Part shown: one piece after another, positions 1-6,921 of the stretch
How the letters are laid out: each line of letters starts with the position of its first letter
Numbering within the stretch: the stretch's first letter is position 1
Made by a program: the position numbers and the translations under genes
Source of the DNA: Dokdonella_A sp040002595
Lineage (GTDB): Bacteria > Pseudomonadota > Gammaproteobacteria > Xanthomonadales > Rhodanobacteraceae
Reading direction: 5' to 3'
DNA length: 12,637 nt
Assembly (NCBI GenBank): GCA_040002595.1
Contig: JBDUED010000053.1
Location: 1-12,637 of the forward strand
Notes under the pieces: generated by a model
Databases searched by the model: none
What the model was told of the DNA's origin: nothing
Seen by the model: only the letters and a program-made list of their open reading frames with translations

Positions 1-107
1 TCAAGCGCGTTGGCCGTCGCGACCACCTGCGCAATGGCACGCGGATCGAGGCCATGCAGTCGCGGAAGTTGTGCGGGGGGCGCGGACATTTCCTGGATAG
101 CGCTCAT
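1..107 (-). CDS. 5' end of an unrecognised gene downstream of pilU (partial)
   Basis: An open frame reads from an ATG at 107 to the left edge without a stop, giving 35 codons (MSAIQEMSAPPAQLPRLHGL, then a short alpha-helical-looking stretch). It lies 45 bp downstream of the pilU stop on the same strand, so it may be co-transcribed with pilU. No convincing Shine-Dalgarno sequence precedes the ATG. A second in-frame ATG at codon 7 is another possible start. Too little sequence is present to assign a family, and the gene body lies outside the window. Confidence 0.4.
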   Translation of the reverse strand, partial: MSAIQEMSAPPAQLPRLHGLDPRAIAQVVATANAL

Positions 108-152
108 GGCGACGAAGCGAGCGCTGTGCGCGTCGCGAACGCGCGAGCGTGC

Positions 153-1256
153 TCAGTAACTGGTGACGTCGAAGGCGTCCGTCGTCAGGGAGTCGGAGCC
201 TTCGGCAAGACGAATCTTGAGCGCCAGCCCGTCACGCGAATCGGCGTGATTGAGCGCTTCTTCAAGCTCGATCTTGCCTTCCTTGAAGAGCGTGTACAGC
301 GACTGGTCGAACGTTTGCATGCCGTCCTGCAGGCTGCGATCCATCGCTTCCTTGATCTCATGAATCTGCCCGCGGCGCAGCAGATCACGAATGAACGGGG
401 TGTTGAGCAGTACTTCGACTGCCGGCAGGCGGTGACCATCCTTGCCCATCACCAGGCGCTGGCTGACCACCGCCTTCAAGTTCAGCGCCACGTTCATCAA
501 GATGTTCTTGTGTGCCCCTTCCGGGAAGAAATTGAGGATGCGCTCGATGGTCTGGTCGGCGTTGTTGGAATGCAGGGTCGCCAGGCACAGATGACCGGTT
601 TCGGAGAACGTGATGGCCGCTTCCATGGTGTCGGCGTCGCGGATCTCGCCGATCAGGATGACGTCAGGCGCCTCACGCATCGCGTTTTTCAAGGCTGCGT
701 TGTAGCTGTGCGTGTCGAGCCCGACTTCGCGCTGGTTGACTACCGATTTCTTGTGTCGATACAGGTACTCGATCGGATCTTCGATGGTCAGGATATGTCC
801 CGACGTATTGGCGTTGCGGTGGTCGATCATCGAGGCCAGCGTGGTCGACTTGCCGGAGCCGGTGGCGCCGACCAGCAGCACCAGCCCGCGCGGTTCCATG
901 ATGATGGTCTTGAACAGCGGCGGCAGGCGCAATTGTTCGATGGTCGGGATCTCGCTCTTGATCGCGCGGATCACCATGCCCACTTCGCCGCGCTGCTTGA
1001 ACACGTTGATGCGAAAGCGCCCGGCGTCCTTCACCGCGATCGCCATGTTGAGTTCGAGGTTTTTCTCGAACGCCGGCACCTGGCCTTCGTCCATCAGCGA
1101 ATAGGCAATTTTCTTGACCATTCCGCTGGGCATGCCGGTATTGCCGAGCGGATAGAGCTTGCCCTCGACCTTGATGTTCACCGGAGCGCCCGTGGTCAGG
1201 AACATGTCCGACGCACCTTTCTCGGTCATCAATTTCAGGAAATATCCGATGTCCAT
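153..1256 (-). CDS. pilU: PilU, type IV pilus twitching motility ATPase
   Basis: Encodes a 367-residue cytoplasmic hexameric ATPase of the PilT/PilU family. In this family PilU works with PilT at the inner-membrane base of the type IV pilus to drive pilus retraction. The frame shows the secretion-ATPase motifs in order: an N-terminal PAS-like region (residues 1-100), Walker A GATGSGKST (130-138), the Asp box ILTIEDPIE (155-163), Walker B VILIGEIRD (199-207) and the His box TGHLCLATLHSNN (220-232). The start MDIGYFLKLMTEKGASDMFL and the acidic C-terminal tail after the PilT-like core point to PilU rather than PilT, and the length is normal for PilU. The start at 1256 fits family N-termini, although the ribosome binding site is weak. 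pilT usually lies directly upstream of pilU, but here the upstream gene is a divergent lipoprotein, so pilU must have its own promoter in 1257-1397. Confidence 0.95.
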   Translation of the reverse strand: MDIGYFLKLMTEKGASDMFLTTGAPVNIKVEGKLYPLGNTGMPSGMVKKIAYSLMDEGQVPAFEKNLELNMAIAVKDAGRFRINVFKQRGEVGMVIRAIKSEIPTIEQLRLPPLFKTIIMEPRGLVLLVGATGSGKSTTLASMIDHRNANTSGHILTIEDPIEYLYRHKKSVVNQREVGLDTHSYNAALKNAMREAPDVILIGEIRDADTMEAAITFSETGHLCLATLHSNNADQTIERILNFFPEGAHKNILMNVALNLKAVVSQRLVMGKDGHRLPAVEVLLNTPFIRDLLRRGQIHEIKEAMDRSLQDGMQTFDQSLYTLFKEGKIELEEALNHADSRDGLALKIRLAEGSDSLTTDAFDVTSY

Positions 1257-1333
1257 CGAGGTTCTCGCTCTGATTTGAGTGGGTGCGTGTCAGGACCCGG
1301 CGCCAGATCCGGTGATCGTGATTTTCCCACCGA

Positions 1334-1363
1334 TTGCCAAACCGGTGGCCACCTTCCCACAAT
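1334..1363 (+). promoter_or_regulatory. possible sigma-70 promoter for the DUF4398 lipoprotein gene
   Basis: TTGCCA at 1334-1339 and CACAAT at 1358-1363 are separated by 18 bases and lie about 35 bases before the ATG at 1398. The -35 matches the consensus at 5 of 6 positions (TTGACA) and the -10 at 4 of 6. The spacer contains the perfect 10-base palindrome GGTGGCCACC (1344-1353), flanked by two copies of TTCCCAC (1324-1330 and 1354-1360) spaced 30 bases apart, which could be an operator. The 141 bp gap is divergent and must also serve pilU. This call rests on pattern only. Confidence 0.3.
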
Positions 1364-1397
1364 ACGACGATTCCAGCCCCTGCATCCTGTGAAAGTT

Positions 1398-1787
1398 ATG
1401 ACACCAAGTCGCGGAAAAATCCATGTACCTGTCGTCGTGTTGGCGATCCTGTTGCTGCAGGCATGCACGCCGACACGTCCGCCAATCGATGAGATCGATC
1501 AGGCCTCGCGTGCGCTCGGTGACGCGCGCAGCGCCGAGGCGCCCGTGCTGGCGGCAGAGGAATACCGCGCTGCCGTCGGGCATTTCGACCAGGCGCAAGC
1601 GGCCGAAAGCACCCATGATTACGCCGCCGCTGCGCAGTTCGCGCGCGAATCGATGGCCGACAGCGAACTGGCGCGCGCACTATCGCGGCGTGGCAAGCTG
1701 CGCGAAGAGGTGCAGGCGCTGCGGCAGGAGAACGCCACCCTGGCGCGCGATCTCGACGACCATCCCGCGCGGGAGACCCAGCCATGA
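1398..1787 (+). CDS. DUF4398-type outer-membrane lipoprotein
   Basis: A 129-residue predicted lipoprotein. The N-terminus has basic residues (S4-R5-G6-K7), a hydrophobic stretch and the lipobox LQAC, giving a lipidated Cys23. There is no Asp at +2, so sorting to the outer membrane is expected. The mature part is helical and Ala/Glu-rich, with the AEEYRAAVGHFDQA and YAAAAQFARESMADSELA signature I associate with DUF4398, a TPR-like helical repeat. It ends in a short coiled coil (LREEVQALRQENATLARDL). The open frame runs far upstream antisense to pilU, but only this part has a signal peptide, so the start is ATG 1398; an in-frame GTG at 1389 is an alternative. Its stop overlaps the next start (ATGA), so the two genes are translationally coupled. 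The molecular role is unknown; relatives usually accompany an OmpA-like peptidoglycan-binding protein. Confidence 0.8.
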   Translation: MTPSRGKIHVPVVVLAILLLQACTPTRPPIDEIDQASRALGDARSAEAPVLAAEEYRAAVGHFDQAQAAESTHDYAAAAQFARESMADSELARALSRRGKLREEVQALRQENATLARDLDDHPARETQP

Positions 1788-2452
1788 ATCCGTCTTTTGA
1801 TGCTCGCGTGGGGTGGCGGTTCGCCGCAGCGATCGGGTTCGCGCTGACCAGTGGCATCGCCGTTGCGCGCACCGATCCGGACTACCAGCGCCTTGCCGAT
1901 CAGTTGGATCGCCTCAGCACCGATTCCGTGCTTGGGCCGCTCGCGCCGGCGCAACTGGAGCGTGCACGTGATGCATTGGCGCAACTCAAGGACGCCCATC
2001 GCGGCGAACACGACGGGCTCGTTTATCTTGCGCAACGGCGCATCGACATTGCCCAGATCAGCGCCGAAGCGGTAGCGCTGGATGCGCAGCGCGATCAACT
2101 GCAGCGCGAAAACGCGCAACTCCAGCTGGTCCAGGCCCGACGCGATGCCGCCCGGGCGCGGGCGGAACTCGAACATCAACGCATGCAGACGCAGATTCGC
2201 GCTGAGGAAGCCGAGCGCGCCCGCCAGGACGCCAACGCGGCGCGCGCAGAAGGTGCGCAAGCCGCTCAAGCGGCGGATGCGGCACGCGCCGAAGCTGATC
2301 AGGCCAAGCGCATGGCCGAAGCCCAGGTCAAAGCGACCGCGCTGGCGCGAAAGGAAGCGGAACTTGAGGCCGCCGTCAACGGCGGGGCCGCTACGAAGCC
2401 CAGCAAGCCCAAGGCGCGGCTCAAACCAAAGACCGCGCCGAAGAAAGATTGA
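1784..2452 (+). CDS. exported coiled-coil DUF4398-like protein lacking an OmpA domain
   Basis: A 222-residue protein whose ATG overlaps the stop of the lipoprotein gene. The N-terminus looks like a Sec signal peptide (R-V-G-W-R then AAAIGFALTSGIAVA) with cleavage likely after Ala27. Residues 30-100 (PDYQRLADQLDRL, LAPAQLERARDALAQLK, GLVYLAQRRIDIAQ) resemble the DUF4398-like N-terminal region of a family of OmpA proteins. Residues 95-200 form a long Ala/Arg/Glu/Gln coiled coil. The last 20 residues are rich in Lys and Pro. In the family members I know, a peptidoglycan-binding OmpA domain follows the coiled coil. Here the frame stops after the basic tail, and the next bases do not encode such a domain in any frame. 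The protein is probably periplasmic and may partner the upstream lipoprotein at the envelope. The function is not established. Confidence 0.75.
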   Translation: MNPSFDARVGWRFAAAIGFALTSGIAVARTDPDYQRLADQLDRLSTDSVLGPLAPAQLERARDALAQLKDAHRGEHDGLVYLAQRRIDIAQISAEAVALDAQRDQLQRENAQLQLVQARRDAARARAELEHQRMQTQIRAEEAERARQDANAARAEGAQAAQAADAARAEADQAKRMAEAQVKATALARKEAELEAAVNGGAATKPSKPKARLKPKTAPKKD

Positions 2453-2538
2453 GCCACGCCTGCTGTGACGTAACCCGACTGCGACCACGCGCGAACGCCA
2501 AGGATTAAATATAACTAGTTGTTTATTAAAGGTTTAAC

Positions 2539-2906
2539 GGCAAGTTACGGTTGCACGAAGGGCCTCGCGCGGAACCTGCAACCGTGGTTGCCAAGGCCCT
2601 ATCTAAGGAGTAGCGTCTATCTCCCAAGTGGCCGGTGTTTCCTTGCACCACTTGGGCCAAAAAGCCTTGCCCATGACTGCAGCGATAGCGATAGAGGAAA
2701 GCACTTCCCCGGTTTCTCCGGGGCACAATCGTGTGTTCGGACGTTTCTTGGCAGTGGCGTCCACCGCATGATCGATGCGCTTTCCGCCCGCTCCCGCACG
2801 TTCCATGAAGCCTTGGCGGCTCTGTTCCTTGCAGAGCCATTGCGCGTTTTCGTTGTAACTCGTCCCGCAACACAGTGGCGCAGCCCCTTGGGCTGCGTCA
2901 CTGTGT
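2539..2906. ncRNA. candidate structured RNA or long structured leader between the DUF4398 operon and ydcH
   Basis: The gap 2453-2937 has no credible protein gene but carries a dense series of perfect or near-perfect stems: GGCAA/TTGCC plus ACGGTTGCA/TGCAACCGT (2539-2592); CCCAAGTGG/CCACTTGGG (2623-2631 with 2648-2656); CCCCGG/CCGGGG with a 5-base loop (2707-2723); CGCAT/ATGCG (2765-2779); GGCTCTG/CAGAGCC with loop TTCCTTG (2818-2838); and a 17-bp stem (2870-2906). An AT-rich island at 2501-2532 with -10-like hexamers (TATAAC at 2510, TATTAA at 2524) precedes the first stem and could start a plus-strand transcript. The strand is not proven, since hairpins read on both strands. It could be a trans-acting RNA or the 5' leader of ydcH. 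The sequence does not match my memory of RNase P RNA, tmRNA, 6S or SRP RNA. Confidence 0.4.
2870..2906 (+). promoter_or_regulatory. strong hairpin in the ydcH leader
   Basis: ACACAGTG-G-CGCAGCCC (2870-2886) pairs with GGGCTGCG-T-CACTGTGT (2890-2906) around the 3-base loop CTT. This is 16 Watson-Crick pairs plus one G-U. It ends 16 bases before the ydcH Shine-Dalgarno sequence. Downstream bases are CCGCGTTTCTTG, a poor U-tract, so it could be an inefficient terminator of the upstream RNA, an attenuator, or a 5' stabilising stem for the ydcH mRNA. Confidence 0.5.
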
Positions 2907-2937
2907 CCGCGTTTCTTGCAGCAGAGGAGGTCATCTG

Positions 2938-3162
2938 ATGTTTGAACGAAATGAGAAAGAGGTCCAATCGTTGATGCAGAGCAATGCTGAATTTCGCAGC
3001 CTGTATCAGCGCCACAAGGAGCTCGACGGCAAAGTGCGCGACGCGGAACTGGGCGTGTTGCCGATCGACGACGTGAGCCTGCTCAACATGAAAAAGGAAA
3101 AACTCCACGCGAAGGACCGGCTGACCCACATGTGGGAAAGCTCGCACGCAACCGCGTACTGA
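2938..3162 (+). CDS. YdcH family (DUF465) small helical protein
   Basis: A 74-residue cytoplasmic protein with the DUF465/YdcH pattern: FERNEKEVQSLMQSNAEFRS, LYQRHKELDGKV and LLNMKKEKLHAKDRL, predicted to form two helices as a helical hairpin or short coiled coil. The length matches the family norm of about 70-75. The start ATG 2938 is chosen because AGAGGAGGT (2923-2931) lies 6 bases before it, an unusually strong Shine-Dalgarno sequence; the open frame extends further upstream without such support. The family has no settled biochemical role. It is preceded by the hairpin-rich gap and followed by a strong hairpin, so it is probably its own transcription unit or loosely linked to the CBS gene. 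Confidence 0.85.
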   Translation: MFERNEKEVQSLMQSNAEFRSLYQRHKELDGKVRDAELGVLPIDDVSLLNMKKEKLHAKDRLTHMWESSHATAY

Positions 3163-3173
3163 CCCTCTTCATC

Positions 3174-3206
3174 GCAGACGCCGCGCCAAGAGGCCGCGGC
3201 GTCTGC
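3174..3206 (+). terminator. terminator-like hairpin after ydcH
   Basis: GCAGACGCCGCG (3174-3185) and CGCGGCGTCTGC (3195-3206) form a perfect 12-bp stem with a 9-base loop, starting 12 bases after the ydcH stop. Only two Ts follow, so it lacks a real U-tract. It may end or reduce transcription between ydcH and the CBS gene, or protect the 3' end of the ydcH mRNA. Confidence 0.55.
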
Positions 3207-3269
3207 TTCGCGCTCCGCCCGGGTTATCATGGGCAAACGTCTCCGCTCGGGGATGCTCGTAGCGCTCGA

Positions 3270-3305
3270 TCCGCGATTGCAGGATCGCAGGCGCGCAATC
3301 GCGGA
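3270..3305 (+). promoter_or_regulatory. hairpin overlapping the CBS ribosome binding site
   Basis: TCCGCGATTGC (3270-3280) and GCAATCGCGGA (3295-3305) are perfect 11-base inverted repeats with a 14-base loop. The probable Shine-Dalgarno GGAG (3303-3306) sits 5 bases before the CBS ATG, and three of its four bases lie in the right arm. If folded, the stem would hide the ribosome binding site. This suggests translational control or a need for unfolding; the regulator, if any, is unknown. Confidence 0.5.
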
Positions 3306-3311
3306 GCCTGC

Positions 3312-4682
<1,371 letters not shown>

Positions 4683-4713
4683 ACGGACCCAACTTGTCTG
4701 AGCGCGTTTTCCG

Positions 4714-5646
4714 ATGATCAGCACGCTGCTACGCCGAGCGAGATCTGCCTTGGGTACATCCCTTCCCGATCCGCGCAACTATCAGCCGCCGTCACCGGTG
4801 CCCGCTGGCTACAGCAAGGATGGCATCCTTAAATCCCTGGTGACGCTCTCCATCGATGGCAGTGCGACCGGCGAACTGCTTGGATACGCCACGGCCGACT
4901 GCGAACGTTTTCTGCATACCCTGGACTTGGTCCCGCAAGGGCAGGGCGAATTACTCGAAATCGGTTCCAATCCCTATTTCACCACCCAACTGTTGCGTCG
5001 GTTTCGACCGGATTATCGTTTGAGCCTGACCAACTATTTCGGCGGCGGCCTGCACGAAGCCAAACAGCAAGTACGCTTTCGCGACTTCGATGACGTTGAG
5101 AATACGACTGATTTCACGTACCAGAATCTGAATATCGAGAGCTCGCCGTTTCCTTTCGAAGACGACCGATTTGATGTGGTGGTCTTTGGGGAAGTGCTGG
5201 AACATCTGACCAACGATCCGATGCGAGCGTTGCAGGAAATCGCGCGCGTGCTCAAACCGGACGGCCGCCTCGTTTTAACCACGCCCAATGCGGCGCGCCT
5301 GGAAAATGTCGTCGCGTTCATCGAGGGGCGCAACATCTATGACCCCTATTCCGCGTACGGCCCGTATGGTCGCCACAACCGCGAATACACGCGCCACGAA
5401 CTGCATACGTTGATGCAGCACTGTGGTTTTGAGGCCGAGAAGAGTTTTACCGCCAACGTCCACGGCGATATTCCGGTTGCCAGCGCGAACAGCGAGCATA
5501 TTCGAACAGCCCTGGATTCGGTTCGCGATCGGCAACACGATCTGGGTCAATATCTGTTTACGCGTTGGCGCAACCTCGGCACTTTCAATCCCAAATTCCC
5601 GAGCTGGTTATATCGCAGCTACCCGGCCGAACGAATGGCCGATTGA
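4714..5646 (+). CDS. class I SAM-dependent methyltransferase, glycan-type
   Basis: A 310-residue soluble protein with a Rossmann methyltransferase core at about residues 60-200. Motif I is LLEIGSNPYF (80-89), a variant of the usual E/DxGxGxG loop in which later glycines are replaced by Asn-Pro-Tyr. The acidic post-core motif is FDVVVFGEVLEHL (153-165), followed by ALQEIARVLKPDGRLVLTTPN (172-192). The C-terminal block with YGRHNREYT recalls methyltransferases of surface polysaccharide clusters. The substrate cannot be read from the sequence. It starts 31 bp after the CBS stop and ends 8 bp before the next gene, so all are probably co-transcribed. No good Shine-Dalgarno precedes ATG 4714, which suggests coupled or weak translation. 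Confidence 0.8.
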   Translation: MISTLLRRARSALGTSLPDPRNYQPPSPVPAGYSKDGILKSLVTLSIDGSATGELLGYATADCERFLHTLDLVPQGQGELLEIGSNPYFTTQLLRRFRPDYRLSLTNYFGGGLHEAKQQVRFRDFDDVENTTDFTYQNLNIESSPFPFEDDRFDVVVFGEVLEHLTNDPMRALQEIARVLKPDGRLVLTTPNAARLENVVAFIEGRNIYDPYSAYGPYGRHNREYTRHELHTLMQHCGFEAEKSFTANVHGDIPVASANSEHIRTALDSVRDRQHDLGQYLFTRWRNLGTFNPKFPSWLYRSYPAERMAD

Positions 5647-5654
5647 GACGCTTG

Positions 5655-6893
5655 ATGATCGTGAACCAAAAAAACGATGGGATTGCCGGGGACATCATTG
5701 ACTATCGTGAGCTTGCCGCACGCTTTGATTTTTCCGACCATGCGCATCGATCCGACCAATATTTCGGCTCCCTGGAACTGAGCTCATCGGTTGCGCGCAA
5801 GCCTTTCGCGAGTCCCGGCGAGGCAGCAAGCATTTGCAGCGGGTTGGCTGCGCTTCTTCCAGAGTTGCACCTTTTTGCTGGCGCGCGCGTGCTTGATTTT
5901 GGAGCCGGCACCTGCTGGCTGTCGCGCATACTCGCGTTGCTCGGTTGCGAGGTGTATGCCGCAGACGTATCTGAAAAAGCCCTTTCCATTGGACGGCAAT
6001 TGATTGAAAGGGATCCACTCTCGGCACACCTCAAAGTGGAATATGTCCCGCTGCGCGAAGCCCGACTTCCGTTCTCTGACGAGTTCTTCGATCGCGTGGT
6101 TTGCTTCGATGCGCTTCATCACGTTCCCGACCAGGAATTTGCCGTGCGCGAATTCGGTCGGGTTCTTCGCGCTGGCGGCATCGCCGGGTTTCATGACGCG
6201 GGCCCGCGCCATTCACTGCATCCGCAGTCGCAATACGAAATGCGCATGCATGGCGTCGTCGAGGGTGATGTTGATGTCGATGCACTTGTCAAACAGGCGC
6301 GAACTGTGGGAATTACGTCGGTGCGATCGGCGGCCTTCAGCATTGCGCCAACGTTGTGCGAACCTGCAGCACTCGAGAACTTTGCTGCAGGCCGCCGCGC
6401 GCCCGAAGTCGAAGCAGGTCTGATCCATCAGGCGCGAGCGGCGCAAGACAATCTGCGCGTATTCTTTTTCCACAAAGGTGATCCACTCGCACATCTGGAC
6501 AGCCGCGGAACGCAGGGTTTGGCTGGCGAACTTGATTTGGTGGCCACTTCGGGAACGAACTGCCTCCACGTAACCGGTTCCGTGCGCAATGCCGGACAAG
6601 CGCGCTGGCTTGGCTCATTCTCCGGAATCGGTGCCGTCAATTTGGGAGCTCATCTTCAGAACGGGGAAGGCAGAGTACTGGATCACGATTACGCTCGTTG
6701 CCCGCTCGGAAGCGATGGGGTACTTCCTGGTCAGTCGGTCTCCATAAGTTGGGATGTGCCGATCCCACAGGGTGAAGGCGCGTGGCTGACGTTTGACCTG
6801 GTCGCAGAAGGGGTCGACTGGTTCGAGCTGCTTGGCGGCAAACCATTCACGGTTCACATCAATCATGACTTGCCCGCCGTTATGGGCCGGTAA
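5655..6893 (+). CDS. SAM-dependent methyltransferase fused to a C-terminal beta-sandwich domain
   Basis: A 412-residue protein. Residues 70-185 are a class I methyltransferase: motif I VLDFGAGTCW (79-88), acidic AADVS after strand 2 (102-106), FDRVVCFDALHHV (145-157) and EFGRVLRAGGIAGFHDAG (166-183). Residues 186-275 are a helical linker. Residues 300-402 form a separate beta-rich module (LHVTGSVRNAGQARWLGS, VNLGAHL, PLGSDGVLPGQSVSISWDVP, LTFDLVAEGVDWFELLGG) of the Ig-like kind I recall attached to glycan-processing and cell-surface polysaccharide enzymes, with the recurrent 'DLVxEGVxWF' strand. The start ATG 5655 lies 8 bp after the previous stop; the longer frame upstream overlaps that gene and is less likely. 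A role in modifying a glycan or glycolipid is inferred, and the real substrate is unknown. Confidence 0.8.
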   Translation: MIVNQKNDGIAGDIIDYRELAARFDFSDHAHRSDQYFGSLELSSSVARKPFASPGEAASICSGLAALLPELHLFAGARVLDFGAGTCWLSRILALLGCEVYAADVSEKALSIGRQLIERDPLSAHLKVEYVPLREARLPFSDEFFDRVVCFDALHHVPDQEFAVREFGRVLRAGGIAGFHDAGPRHSLHPQSQYEMRMHGVVEGDVDVDALVKQARTVGITSVRSAAFSIAPTLCEPAALENFAAGRRAPEVEAGLIHQARAAQDNLRVFFFHKGDPLAHLDSRGTQGLAGELDLVATSGTNCLHVTGSVRNAGQARWLGSFSGIGAVNLGAHLQNGEGRVLDHDYARCPLGSDGVLPGQSVSISWDVPIPQGEGAWLTFDLVAEGVDWFELLGGKPFTVHINHDLPAVMGR

Positions 6894-6921
6894 CTGGTTT
6901 TATTTATTGGATGGCTCTGGA

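Noticed and set aside
54..1397. Long plus-strand open frame running into the DUF4398 lipoprotein gene
   Set aside because: It is antisense to pilU, which has all family motifs; the signal peptide and lipobox place the true start at 1398.
2539..2600. H-type pseudoknot using both stems at once
   Set aside because: Only one base (2593) would join the first stem to the second across a stem of about 14 pairs, so alternating folds are more likely.
2539..2906. RNase P RNA, tmRNA, 6S RNA or SRP RNA
   Set aside because: Checked by eye on both strands: the GAGGAAAGTCCGG core, a tag-peptide frame with tRNA-like ends, the 6S bubble and the GGAAGGAAGCAGCC motif are absent.
2519..2938. 139-codon plus-strand open frame in the hairpin-rich gap
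   Set aside because: No ribosome binding site, no protein-like pattern, and it coincides with strong RNA stems; the structure explains the region better. A short peptide cannot be fully excluded.
2539..3311. SAM, SAH, TPP or cobalamin riboswitch controlling the sulfur genes
   Set aside because: I could not find their conserved core boxes; a GCCACTG word on the minus strand near 2753-2759 is isolated and lacks the other cobalamin-element boxes.
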